From: Nocardia albiluteola
GTDB lineage: Bacteria; Actinomycetota; Actinomycetes; Mycobacteriales; Mycobacteriaceae
Direction: 5' to 3'
Length of the DNA: 64,000 nt
Assembly (NCBI RefSeq): GCF_018860155.1
Contig: NZ_JAHKNI010000005.1
Span: forward strand, 186,001 to 250,000
Both the position numbers and the translations under genes were made by a program. Numbering within the stretch: position 1 is the first letter of the stretch; each line of letters begins with the position of its first letter. The notes beneath the pieces are model-generated. The model saw only the letters and a program-made list of their open reading frames with translations, was not told where the DNA came from and searched no databases. This document shows, in pieces, positions 27,257 to 35,376 of this stretch.

Positions 27257-27460
27257 CCCCCTCCTGTCTAGGAGGGGGTTCCTTCCTCCCCCTGCCCCCT
27301 CCTTCCAGGAGGGGGTTCCGCCTCCCCCTCGGCCGACGCCCCCTCCCCGGAGGGGGCTGGCCGGAATCCGCGCCGCCTGGCGGCGTCGCGGCACGGCCCG
27401 CATTCGCGGGCATGTGCTCGGTGGTGGGGGAGGGCGCGCTGCGCGACCCTCCCCACCACC
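27257..27460. repeat. Tandem G/C-rich hairpins
   Basis: Three similar hairpins follow each other: CCCCCTCCT/AGGAGGGGG at 27257-27278, the same stem at 27295-27315, and GCCCCCTCC/GGAGGGGGC at 27338-27357. A larger one at 27420-27460 pairs GGTGGTGGGGGAGGG with CCCTCCCCACCACC with one bulged G. Strand asymmetry is strong (C-run then G-run). Confidence 0.75.
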
Positions 27461-27762
27461 TCGTCGGAACGCCTGTGGCATCCGTTTTCGGCGACGCTGG
27501 CGCGTCGCGGTGACCGCAGTGTTTCCCGCCGCGTGGCCAAGCTGGGGAACGCGGGCGCACGATCTGGCCGCGGGTGAGTCCGTCGGGCCTGCGCCGCAGG
27601 CCCTGTGATGGCGGCTCGGCCACCATCAGCGTGTGGCCGGCGCGCACAAGACAAACGGCGTGGTCAGCGTGGGTGCCGTAGACCGATACCTAGCCAGCTC
27701 GATCTTCGATGTCGGATACCACGGATAACATCGGTAATAGTGAATTCAGACGAGGCGGAAAC
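27461..27762. other. Intergenic before element operon
   Basis: No supported gene. The last 60 bases are less GC-rich and could carry a promoter for the genes from 27763 onward. Confidence 0.3.
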
Positions 27763-27879
27763 ATGAACAACACCTTCACGCGAGTCGGTGAAGAATCGGT
27801 ACAACCATCACATCGAACATTTTCGCGCCCCGCGGCGGCCGCAGGGGAGGGGAGTGCGGCATGGACGCCACGATTCTGA
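27763..27879 (+). CDS. Possible 38-residue leader peptide
   Basis: ATG 27763 is preceded by GAGGCGGAAAC and opens a 38-codon frame whose end overlaps the next start (27861) by 19 bases. It may be a coupling leader. No family recognised. Confidence 0.3.
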   Translation: MNNTFTRVGEESVQPSHRTFSRPAAAAGEGSAAWTPRF

Positions 27880-28493
27880 CGCGGATAAAAGCAGTCACCA
27901 TCGACCAGACGGTGCAAGCCGTTGTCGATCCGATCATCGTCCTGTCCGATACTCTGCGCGGCGGCAGCCGCCGTGATGTAGACCGTATCCGCGCACGCGA
28001 GAAAGTCACCGCGGCGCAGCAACGCGCCACCAGGAGGCCGTCGATCAGCAATGGTGATCTCGCTCGCCAATTCGCAAGACCGGCGATGCCGCAACCTGAT
28101 CGGGCTGCTTCTCCGAACCTCACCGATGTGGTGGCCGTACGTCTGCCACCGCCCGGAAAGTCCGAGTGCCCGGAAATCGTGTTGTTCTGGGCCGCGATGC
28201 AATTGCTTCCCGGGACTACCGATCCTGCGGTAATCGACTCGGCAACTCGGGAAGTCCGCGCCGCGTGTGGCGCCGCGTGGTACGCCCGCTCCCTCGGCGT
28301 CGACGACCGACTCATCGACGACTCCTTGACCGACATCGTCATGCTGTGCGCCGCCTTGCTGAACCGCCGTGACATCGCCGCGTCGACAACCGCGATCACC
28401 GGAGTCGAAGACGATCCGGCCGAGAAAGCGGTGAAACTGCTCGCCTCCGGGCTGCCGTCGACAGCACGCCTGCAAATCCAGGAGTTATGGTGA
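27861..28493 (+). CDS. Hypothetical protein coupled to replication-relaxation gene
   Basis: A 210-residue protein starting behind GGGGAGGGGAG. It is largely helical and polar, with a hydrophobic middle (PEIVLFWAAMQLLPG and DIVMLCAALLN). No domain recognised. It overlaps the replication-relaxation gene by 7 bases, so both products probably function together in the element. Confidence 0.65.
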   Translation: MDATILTRIKAVTIDQTVQAVVDPIIVLSDTLRGGSRRDVDRIRAREKVTAAQQRATRRPSISNGDLARQFARPAMPQPDRAASPNLTDVVAVRLPPPGKSECPEIVLFWAAMQLLPGTTDPAVIDSATREVRAACGAAWYARSLGVDDRLIDDSLTDIVMLCAALLNRRDIAASTTAITGVEDDPAEKAVKLLASGLPSTARLQIQELW

Positions 28494-29227
28494 CTAGCAC
28501 CGCATCGAATAACGCATCGGCAGCGATCACCGAACGTGATGCAGCAGTTCTGCATTGGCTCGGGGAAGTAAAAGTCGCCAACGCCGACTCAATGCGGAAC
28601 GCCTACAGCTACTTCGGCGGGACTCCAGTGACGAGGAAGCGACTGTCCCAACGACTATTACAGCTCGCCGACGCCGGACACATCCACAGCACCGCCCTGC
28701 ACCGCGGCAACAACCGGCGAGTGTACTGGCCGCCGCGCCAACCATACGAAATCACACGCCGCGACCTAACCCACGACCTCATCGCCGCGCACATGTCTAT
28801 CCAGCTGCTCGGCGCTGGCGGCACCGCGCGGCTGGCCTACAACCAGACGCTGGCGGCCGAAATCTGTGACCAGCCCCGGCAATGGACCAGAGACGCACCG
28901 TTGACACGAACAGCACACCTCGCTGACGGACTGCTATGGCTCCCGGACGACACCACCGTCATCGTCGAAATCGAACTCACCGCCAAATCACCGCAGCGCC
29001 TCGCGGGCGTCCTGGACTCACACGCGACCCGCCTCGGCACCGACCACGATCCCGCCGCCCACATCCTCTACCTAGCCACTCGCCGCGTCGGCCAACTCGT
29101 TGCCGCCGCCTGGCGCAACAATGGCCACGCCGCCGACCACCCCGACGCTATGCAAATCATCCATGCCGTCGACGACACCACCCTCGCGACAACTCCCGAC
29201 ATCACCACCATCCCCATCCCCGAATGA
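28487..29227 (+). CDS. Replication-relaxation family protein
   Basis: A 246-residue protein resembling the replication-relaxation family (PF13814) found on actinobacterial plasmids and conjugative elements. An N-terminal winged helix (about 15-75, ITERDAAVLHWLGEVKVANA and KRLSQRLLQLADAGHI) is followed by a nuclease-like domain with HLADGLLWLPDDTTVIVEIE and the conserved KSPQRL. The D...EIE-x-K pattern is like PD-(D/E)xK proteins. The family is tied to plasmid replication or relaxation-complex function, without known chemistry. Confidence 0.7.
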   Translation: MVTSTASNNASAAITERDAAVLHWLGEVKVANADSMRNAYSYFGGTPVTRKRLSQRLLQLADAGHIHSTALHRGNNRRVYWPPRQPYEITRRDLTHDLIAAHMSIQLLGAGGTARLAYNQTLAAEICDQPRQWTRDAPLTRTAHLADGLLWLPDDTTVIVEIELTAKSPQRLAGVLDSHATRLGTDHDPAAHILYLATRRVGQLVAAAWRNNGHAADHPDAMQIIHAVDDTTLATTPDITTIPIPE

Positions 29228-29307
29228 GTCAGTGCGCCGGATACGGCGCGAGATCTTGAGGCTTGGCCATCAGTATCAGCCAAGACGACTCCATGCGACT
29301 CGGCAGC

Positions 29308-30555
29308 TCACTCTGCCTCGCGGTTGTGCTCGTCCAGGAACTGGAGCGCGTTCTCCCACCAGCCTTCCAGACGTTGTCCGTGTGAGAGTGCCACGATGAC
29401 CGTTCCGGGCGAAAGCCGTTCATCCGCCGCACCTTTCAAGGCGACTGCTTCGATGAAGGCGATGTCGCCGACAGCAGCAGGCGACTTGTCTCGATCATGC
29501 CCCTGCCACGCTCGTAGATCCTCGATCGGCGAATAATCGGCCAACGGACGGACCGGTGGACGCACCGTGTCCAGGAGGATCGGAAGAACCTCAAGATCAC
29601 CGAAGATGTTGTCGAGATCCTTGCCAGCACGGGTTTCGAGGTAGAACACCGTGACACCTATGGACGCCAGCAGCGGAATCATCCCCGGCCGCCTGGTCAA
29701 CAGCTGCGTCAGTGCGATAGCCGTCCGATGCTTGAAGGCGGACGATTCACCCGAACGTGCCGGTATCGGGCCCAAATCGACCGCGAGCCCGTAGTCGAGC
29801 AGTCGGTGCAGCGTTTCGTTAGTTGTGGGCAGACCCACGCGGGCACGGAAGCGCTTGTCCGCGTGGGTGAACACCACGGCCGAGGACAACTGATCGGTCA
29901 GCGCCAAGAACGTCAGCTGATATCCCAGTCGTCGCCGGACATGGTCACGAAGCGCGTACTCGCTGATGGCGTCCGCATCGACACCGGCCGCACGCAGGAA
30001 GTCAGGAGAAACGCCCTCGTCGTAGTCCTCATCGAGATCGCTGTGCCGCTCAAGTTCCCAGTTGGCCTCACCGATCGTCCAACGACGGTCGAGACAGCCG
30101 ACTCGCCGAAGACCTTCCTGCACCTGCGCCACCGTCTGCGCAGTCACCCAGATCGAGGGTTCGTCCGCATTGCGGTCGAGGCGGGCAAACAGCATCTTCA
30201 CTTGCCGGTCATCGGTGTACACGATCGGATCGCCCTGGTGACCGCCGAGCTCGTCCAACAACCACTTGCAGTACTTGTCGATCCGGGCCGGATCACGCAA
30301 CGTCGTACGCATAGCGATGCCGAGCGCCAGATCCGCGCGCGGCCGCGGCCACCGACCGCCGTACCTCTTGTCGAACCGGTGCCACAGAGCAGCATCGCGG
30401 AACATAAGGTCACGGAGTTCTTGCTTGCGAGCTTTTCCCTTCGTGCCCTTTGTCATCGGATTCTGTTCGAGACTCAGCCGCAACGTCGACACCGACCGGT
30501 ACACGTCCTTGAGACGTAGGCCCGCCTCAGTAGTCCAGTAGGACCCCTCGTACAT
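29308..30555 (-). CDS. RusA-like protein, hypothetical
   Basis: A 415-residue protein. Two segments recall RusA-type Holliday-junction resolvases: RIDKYCKWLLDELGG with PIVYTDDRQVKML (about 92-122), and GKDLDNIFGDLEVLPILLD (about 313-331), i.e. the D-x-DN and DD acid motifs. They are split between two halves of one chain, so this may be an internal duplication with degenerate halves or a distantly related fold. The C-terminal WWENALQFLDEHNREAE has no match I know. It converges on the replication-relaxation gene. Confidence 0.45.
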   Translation of the reverse strand: MYEGSYWTTEAGLRLKDVYRSVSTLRLSLEQNPMTKGTKGKARKQELRDLMFRDAALWHRFDKRYGGRWPRPRADLALGIAMRTTLRDPARIDKYCKWLLDELGGHQGDPIVYTDDRQVKMLFARLDRNADEPSIWVTAQTVAQVQEGLRRVGCLDRRWTIGEANWELERHSDLDEDYDEGVSPDFLRAAGVDADAISEYALRDHVRRRLGYQLTFLALTDQLSSAVVFTHADKRFRARVGLPTTNETLHRLLDYGLAVDLGPIPARSGESSAFKHRTAIALTQLLTRRPGMIPLLASIGVTVFYLETRAGKDLDNIFGDLEVLPILLDTVRPPVRPLADYSPIEDLRAWQGHDRDKSPAAVGDIAFIEAVALKGAADERLSPGTVIVALSHGQRLEGWWENALQFLDEHNREAE

Positions 30556-30897
30556 CGCTCAATACGAGCACGTCATGCGGTCCGAGACAAGCCAATTCGA
30601 CCATGTCGTACGCCTCTAGTGCCCGCACTTCAGTGCGGTCAGTTCGGTTTCGTCCTCGCCGACGACTCCGAACGGTTGCCTACATGTATTGCATCTACGG
30701 GATCAGATCAGTGCCCGGATGCAGAGATCCGAAGAAGACCAGAGCTACCGCGACACCAAGCCGTCCCCCAACCCCGCAGCTCCCGCAGGCTCACCTCCCG
30801 GCCGACGAACGCTGGAAGGGGTAACGCCCGAGCGCCCCGATGCCGGACAGGTAGCGGCTCGCGTTTCCACGGCCTGCCTGGACGGCATTCGCATGGG
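30556..30897. other. Intergenic, no supported gene
   Basis: About 340 bases upstream of the RusA-like gene. Several short frames exist but none has convincing composition or a ribosome site. Confidence 0.35.
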
Positions 30898-31650
30898 TCA
30901 GAGGTCGAGGAATTCCCGGCGCACACCCGATGCGGCGGACCGTTGCTGTCCGGGGTACATGCCCAGGCCAGGCAGCAGATGATCGATGTCGGCGCGGCTC
31001 AGGGGGTCGGTGATGGGGGCGAGACTGAGTGTGCCGCCGGGCAACTCGGTCCATTCACCGGCCGGGTCGAGCCCGCGGACGCGCACGATTTCACCTTCCA
31101 GGACGTAGACGACCGCGCGTAGTTGCGTGCGGCGCGCGGCCGGGATGGTGGTGGGGCCTGCGGATAGGCGTCTGTCCATTTCCCGGTCTGGGTCGGTGTG
31201 GTCGGCGAATTGTTCTTGCCAGGCCCGTACGGCACGGCGGCTGCGGTACACCACGAGCACTTGGTCGGCGGCAGCAGGAGCTTGCGGGTCGAGTAGTCCC
31301 AGCAGCGGGAACGCCTGCCGGGCCCACGGCGCGGGCGTGAGCCAGGCGCGGAGCCGCCCGCGCGCGACCGCGGCCACGTGCCGTCCGGCAGTCAGTGTCT
31401 CGTGCAGGTTCGCGAGCTTGGCCGGGACCTCGGTGGCGGGCCAGTGCTCACGGCAGGATTCGGGCACGGCCAGGTGCTGGTGCTCGCGCTGGGCGCTGTC
31501 CCATGCGTCCGGGGACACCATCACCGCGCCCGGCACCCCGTCCCAGGTCACGATCACGAACTTGTGCGCGGCGGCGGCCTTGGACAACGGCGAGAACTGC
31601 TTTTGCATCTGCTTGGTCGTCACCGTCGTCACCACGTCCTCCTCGGTCAC
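30898..31650 (-). CDS. Phd/YefM-like domain fused to an unknown domain
   Basis: A 250-residue protein. The first 60 residues look like a Phd/YefM antitoxin DNA-binding domain (TTKQMQKQFSPLSKAAAAHK, then FVIVTWDGVPGAVMVSPDAW). Classical antitoxins stop at about 85-100 residues; here a further 190 residues follow, including VLVVYRSRRAVRAWQEQFADH and VVYVLEGEIVRVRGLDPAGEW. No separate toxin gene is adjacent. It may be a fused toxin-antitoxin, or a regulator using an antitoxin-type DNA-binding head. Confidence 0.55.
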   Translation of the reverse strand: MTEEDVVTTVTTKQMQKQFSPLSKAAAAHKFVIVTWDGVPGAVMVSPDAWDSAQREHQHLAVPESCREHWPATEVPAKLANLHETLTAGRHVAAVARGRLRAWLTPAPWARQAFPLLGLLDPQAPAAADQVLVVYRSRRAVRAWQEQFADHTDPDREMDRRLSAGPTTIPAARRTQLRAVVYVLEGEIVRVRGLDPAGEWTELPGGTLSLAPITDPLSRADIDHLLPGLGMYPGQQRSAASGVRREFLDL

Positions 31651-32575
31651 CGCGCGCCCTTTCTGTCCCGGGCCTCGCCGCGCCTGGATACCTGGGCCGG
31701 AGAAACCGATTCGATGGAAACAACAGCGCCTATCGTATTCGGGGCCGCCCTGGCATCGGAATTCGTCGGAACCACCGGCAGCGAATTGCGTTCGAACGCA
31801 AGGACTGGGGCCACCGGGTCTGCTCGCACCACCGCATCCCGCTCCGGGCCGGCGTGGGGTGCTCGTCTCCGCGAGCTGCGCTCGCGCGGGTGCCAGTCCC
31901 GAGGGCGGCGGTGGTCCCTTCGGTGGACCTTTTCGGGGCTATCACTGCTGGCCGGTGGGGGCAAGCCGCAGAAGAGCGTTGCGGCTTGCCCCCACCGGCC
32001 AGCAGTGATCGGAGACGCCCCAGGCCCACCCAAAGAAACAACACCACCCCCCCCGCACAGTGGCCAGTCACCCGGTAAAGACTCCACGCCCTGGCGGGCG
32101 TGCACGGGGGCGCTGCCCCCGGAACCCCCGCCCTCGCCGGGAGCAGACCTCCAAAGGCCACCCGAAAACCGCAAAAACAACAGAAACAACAAAGAAAAAC
32201 AGAGAAATACCTCACAGCGATGACCTCCTATTTAATTCAATAAACGAAACCGGTACATGTTAGACTATAACTACAAGGTCGGAGGGAAGGAAATCGAAAG
32301 GGGAGCCGGGCGGCTCCCGCGTCGAAATCACCTTCCTGATCGCGTTGTTTGAGAACTTCATAGTGTGAGCCTGAGAGCGTGTGCGCGCTCTGGCCCGGTC
32401 CCGCATCCGAGCGGGCGAACCTCCCATGGTTCGGACATGTCCCAGGTCAGAGCAGGCGGTGACCTGCCGTAGCGCACACGCTCACCGATTCCGCCGGATA
32501 CCTGCGGAAATCCACGCAACAATTCATGGAAAGGGCTACACTTTGAATTCGAATAAGAATTCGAGGGAATTCGCT
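31651..32575. other. Long non-coding stretch with hairpin and AT-rich promoter-like end
   Basis: No supported gene in about 920 bases. It includes the large hairpin at 31941-32009. From 32165 to 32310 the DNA becomes AT-rich for this genome (ACATGTTAGACTATAACTAC at about 32255), a plausible promoter for the small-gene operon that follows. Confidence 0.4.
31941..32009. repeat. Perfect 30-bp inverted repeat
   Basis: Arms 31941-31970 and 31980-32009 are perfectly complementary over 30 bp (core GGCCGGTGGGGGCAAGCC) with a 9-base loop GAAGAGCGT. It is much longer than an ordinary terminator and lies in a non-coding stretch. Confidence 0.85.
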
Positions 32576-32836
32576 TTGGTCGATATCACCGACCTGGCGC
32601 AGCGCCACCGCCTCGCGGTCGGCAGGGCATGGATAGAGAACGCCATCCCCCCGGATATTTACGCACGGGTGTTCGCCGCCGCCGTCGCGGCCATGGTTCC
32701 GGTCGGGATAAGCGAAATTCGCCACCTCACGATCCAGACCATGACGCTGTCGGCCGGAGTGATCACCCCCGCGCGGTTCTCGCTCATCCTGCGCCACAAC
32801 AACCACGGCATCCTCACCGCAACCATTCTCGCCTGA
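32576..32836 (+). CDS. Small hypothetical protein
   Basis: About 86 residues from TTG 32576, preceded by GAGGGA at good spacing. The central part (DIYARVFAAAVAAMVPVGIS) is hydrophobic and helical, followed by a beta-rich end (TPARFSLILRHNNHGILTAT). Longer frames upstream look non-coding. First gene of the small-gene operon; function unknown. Confidence 0.5.
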   Translation: MVDITDLAQRHRLAVGRAWIENAIPPDIYARVFAAAVAAMVPVGISEIRHLTIQTMTLSAGVITPARFSLILRHNNHGILTATILA

Positions 32837-32858
32837 CCCCGGAAAGGAACGAAAACCT

Positions 32859-33089
32859 ATGGCAGGCAGCGAACATATCCCCGGCGTCGAGCCGCATCAC
32901 ATCGTGCGGCGTGGTAACCACAGGGCCACCGTCTACACCGGATGGCCCGAGGGCGAACCGCGCCGTCTGTACTGGCCCGAATCGGCCGACGGAACGCTGT
33001 TGGGTCACCCCACCCCAGTTGCGGCAAAGGCGATTCTGATCGCCCGCCGCTACCTGCGGTCCGTCACCACGACACCCGCCAGCCGCTAA
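32859..33089 (+). CDS. Small hypothetical protein
   Basis: A 76-residue protein, ATG 32859 behind GGAAAGGA. Beta-strand-like N-terminal half (HHIVRRGNHRATVYTGWP) and a helical tail (PVAAKAILIARRYLRS). Family unknown; 22 bases after the previous gene. Confidence 0.6.
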   Translation: MAGSEHIPGVEPHHIVRRGNHRATVYTGWPEGEPRRLYWPESADGTLLGHPTPVAAKAILIARRYLRSVTTTPASR

Positions 33090-33105
33090 CCAACATCCTG
33101 TGTCA

Positions 33106-33146
33106 GGCCCCGGCCCGGCTGGTCGCTATCCAGCCGGGCCGGGGCC
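33106..33146 (+). repeat. TCGCTAT-loop hairpin, copy 1
   Basis: Perfect 17-bp stem (GGCCCCGGCCCGGCTGG) around the loop TCGCTAT, 22 bases before an ATG whose ribosome site is GGGAGAA. One of four such elements in this operon (also 33793, 34712, 35314). Confidence 0.8.
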
Positions 33147-33168
33147 GCTCATACAAGGGAGAAACGCC

Positions 33169-33363
33169 ATGGCGTTCACCGGAACCGTCCCCGAATACGT
33201 CGACGCACTGTACGCGCACAACGAAACCTGCGAGATCTGCTGCCCCGGTGGGGGATTGCCCAACCCCAATACCGGCCCGCTGTGCAAGGACGGACGCGCC
33301 CTCCGCTACGGCCTGTCCTCCGCGCGCGGACGCGAGGCCGGACGCACCGGCGCACTTCTGTAA
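33169..33363 (+). CDS. Small Cys-containing hypothetical protein
   Basis: A 64-residue protein with CEICCPGGG and a later LCKDGRALRYG, a possible half zinc site. It has an appropriate GGGAGAAA site directly after hairpin copy 1. Function unknown. Confidence 0.6.
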   Translation: MAFTGTVPEYVDALYAHNETCEICCPGGGLPNPNTGPLCKDGRALRYGLSSARGREAGRTGALL

Positions 33364-33388
33364 ACCATGTGAAAGGTTCAGCCCAGCA

Positions 33389-33751
33389 ATGGAATTCACC
33401 ATCATCGCTGCTCGTTCGTTCAGCTTCACCGCGCTAGCGGACAGTGTGCGCTCACCCGGTGAGCCGCAGCCGTTCTACTTTCACGGATGGCTAGGGACCG
33501 TCCAGAACCCGGACGGGGCAGTAAGTTTCGTGTCTCGCCTGCATGGCGAGCGCCTATGGTTCGTCGACTGCTACATGAGGCCTGACGCCGTCACCGAGTG
33601 GGACCACCCGTTCGGTTCCCGTGCGGGGCACACCCTGCACCCGGCATCGCGTGCCCTGTCCAGCGCGCTCAACCGGCGCATACCAGCCCTGTTCGGGCGG
33701 GACCGCCGCGAGTTCCTGCATGCGGTCACCATCCGGTCCCGTCTGGACTGA
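33389..33751 (+). CDS. Hypothetical protein
   Basis: A 120-residue protein, ATG 33389, 25 bases after the previous stop, with the ribosome site GAAAGG about 16 bases upstream. Beta-rich (FYFHGWLGTVQNPDGAVSFV, LWFVDCYMR). No family recognised. Confidence 0.55.
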   Translation: MEFTIIAARSFSFTALADSVRSPGEPQPFYFHGWLGTVQNPDGAVSFVSRLHGERLWFVDCYMRPDAVTEWDHPFGSRAGHTLHPASRALSSALNRRIPALFGRDRREFLHAVTIRSRLD

Positions 33752-33792
33752 CCAGACACCCCGACCGCCGAACAACCCCCTACCGATGTGGC

Positions 33793-33827
33793 AAGGCCCG
33801 AGCCAGTCGCTATCTGGCTCGGGCCTT
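33793..33827 (+). repeat. TCGCTAT-loop hairpin, copy 2 (compensated stem)
   Basis: Perfect 14-bp stem AAGGCCCGAGCCAG with its complement around the same loop TCGCTAT. Compared with the other copies several stem pairs are changed on both sides, so pairing is kept. It lies 31 bases before an ATG, with GGAGAAA and CGACCCGCT in between. Confidence 0.85.
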
Positions 33828-33858
33828 CGCCGCCCACTGTAGGAGAAAGCGACCCGCT

Positions 33859-34164
33859 ATGACAACCCCGCTGATCTTCCGCGAAGGCATCGGCTCCAGT
33901 TCCTGGCAGTTCACCGCCGCCGATGGAACCACCCACCTGTTGACCCTCGCGCACGTGCCCGGATGGGTACTCAGCGCCCCTGACGCCGAACTCCGGTGGA
34001 CTCCGGTACCCACCATCGAAGTGCGGACCCGCGCTTCCGGTGCCAGCACCTACCGCACCGTCCGGCACCTGGACATCGCGGGAGCGACCAAGCGGCGCAT
34101 TCCCTGGGACGCCGCCCAGCACGTCGCCGACGCCTACTACGCCGCCCAGACCGCGCAGGGATGA
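33859..34164 (+). CDS. Hypothetical protein
   Basis: A 101-residue protein with alternating beta pattern (WQFTAADGTTHLLTLAHVPG) and a C-terminal helix. It is preceded by AGGAGAAAGCGACCCGCT, the leader shared with two other genes of the operon. No family recognised. Confidence 0.55.
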   Translation: MTTPLIFREGIGSSSWQFTAADGTTHLLTLAHVPGWVLSAPDAELRWTPVPTIEVRTRASGASTYRTVRHLDIAGATKRRIPWDAAQHVADAYYAAQTAQG

Positions 34165-34247
34165 ACCGGCCCGACCGGCGCGCCCGAGCGCCACCCGGGC
34201 GCGCCCATCACCGAATCTCGAAACATCCTCTACCGCAAAGGAAAGCA

Positions 34248-34643
34248 ATGGATTTCGATGCCACCGGGTGGGAGATCATCCACACCTACACCCGCGCCCA
34301 GGCCATCGCCGACGAAGTACTTCGCGACGTGACCGAGCTGGCGAAAGAAGCCGGATTCACCATCCCGGTCGCCATCGCTCAACACGCCTGGGCCGCTGCG
34401 GTGGCCTGGGACCAGGACGGCGAACACGGCCAATCCATCACCGGCCGCACCTGGGATGTCCTGATGATGGCCAGATGGGCCGCACTGCGCGACCGCGACG
34501 CATCGGAAGTGAAGTTCGAAGTGCTGCGCCTGGTCAATGGCAGCACCGACACCCGCCCGCAACCGGTCACGCTGTATCTGCACTGCGGACCCGGCGACAC
34601 CCCGGAACCGGTGCTGACCATCATGGCCCCGCGCGACATGTAA
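34248..34643 (+). CDS. DUF6573-like protein
   Basis: A 131-residue protein resembling DUF6573, a family common on plasmids and phages: IIHTYTRAQAIADEVLRDVT, KEAGFTIPVAIAQHAW and the C-terminal GDTPEPVLTIMAPRDM. The ATG at 34248 has AAAGGAAAG upstream. Function unknown, but its presence supports a mobile-element origin. Confidence 0.6.
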   Translation: MDFDATGWEIIHTYTRAQAIADEVLRDVTELAKEAGFTIPVAIAQHAWAAAVAWDQDGEHGQSITGRTWDVLMMARWAALRDRDASEVKFEVLRLVNGSTDTRPQPVTLYLHCGPGDTPEPVLTIMAPRDM

Positions 34644-34711
34644 CCCCCGTGCACCGCCCACGAGCCCGCAGTCCGCCCAATCACGCACCGACACACCAAT
34701 TTTCGCACACA

Positions 34712-34750
34712 GGTTCAGCCCGGCTGGTCGCTATCCAGCCGGGCCGAACC
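34712..34750 (+). repeat. TCGCTAT-loop hairpin, copy 3
   Basis: A 16-bp stem with one mismatch (GGTTCAGCCCGGCTGG against CCAGCCGGGCCGAACC) around TCGCTAT. It is followed by CACTCACCAGCAGGAGAACGA and the 10-residue uORF. Confidence 0.8.
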
Positions 34751-34776
34751 ACTCACCAGCAGGAGAACGACCCGTT

Positions 34777-34809
34777 ATGACCAGCATCGACACGAGGACC
34801 GGGGACTGA
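34777..34809 (+). CDS. 10-residue upstream ORF
   Basis: ATG 34777 has the shared strong leader (AGGAGAACGACCCGTT) and encodes MTSIDTRTGD then stops, 6 bases before the ATG of the next gene, which lacks a strong site of its own. Its start resembles that of the ParB-like gene at 35377 (ATGACC), so it may be a decayed gene start now acting as a coupling leader. Confidence 0.4.
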   Translation: MTSIDTRTGD

Positions 34810-34815
34810 GGTCCG

Positions 34816-35235
34816 ATGACCACGACAACCACGCGCGGCAAATGGAATGGGATGTGCCGCACCGACAACTGCCCGAACAACGCGCGCTGGATACCGGCCG
34901 CACACAAAATCCGCGACACCGGCGAGTACTACTGCGAGCCGTGCTGCCAGCGAATCGACGACGACCCCGCCAACTGGCACACGGCCACACCCGAGACACA
35001 GCCGGTCAGCAGTCCGACCGTCGATGAACCGACCGACTCGGCGCATGATCCGGGCACGCTCGACATCACGCCGGATATCGACGGATTGATCCGCTGGGCA
35101 CGCGCCGTACTGGCCCAGGAACCACAGGACAGCGAATCCGCCCGAGTCGCACGAGATGTTCTGCGCGAGTGCGGCATAGAGGCCGACACCGACCCGGCAG
35201 CCCACCGGCCCGGCATCACCCCGCGCGAGCAGTAA
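34816..35235 (+). CDS. Small zinc-finger-like protein
   Basis: A 139-residue protein with an N-terminal four-cysteine site (CRTDNC and CEPCC, about 14-46) and an acidic C-terminal half including DIDGLIRWARAVLAQEP. Zinc binding is likely; function unknown. Translation may depend on the 10-residue uORF. Confidence 0.6.
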   Translation: MTTTTTRGKWNGMCRTDNCPNNARWIPAAHKIRDTGEYYCEPCCQRIDDDPANWHTATPETQPVSSPTVDEPTDSAHDPGTLDITPDIDGLIRWARAVLAQEPQDSESARVARDVLRECGIEADTDPAAHRPGITPREQ

Positions 35236-35313
35236 CTATCGGCGCGCCGCCCACGAGCCCGAGGTCCGCCAGCGCCCGATCGCGCACCGACACAACTGTT
35301 TTCAACCCGGACC

Positions 35314-35346
35314 CCGGCCCGGCTGGTCGCTATCCAGCCGGGCCGG
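35314..35346 (+). repeat. TCGCTAT-loop hairpin, copy 4
   Basis: Perfect 13-bp stem CCGGCCCGGCTGG with loop TCGCTAT, followed by ACCACTCACCAATAGGAGAA, nearly the same leader as copy 3, before the ParB-like gene. Confidence 0.85.
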
Positions 35347-35376
35347 ACCACTCACCAATAGGAGAACCGACCCGAT

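Noticed and set aside
27147..27647. 166-codon minus-strand frame through the hairpin zone
   Set aside because: It runs through perfect inverted repeats and has Gly/Arg/Pro low-complexity composition without a ribosome site.
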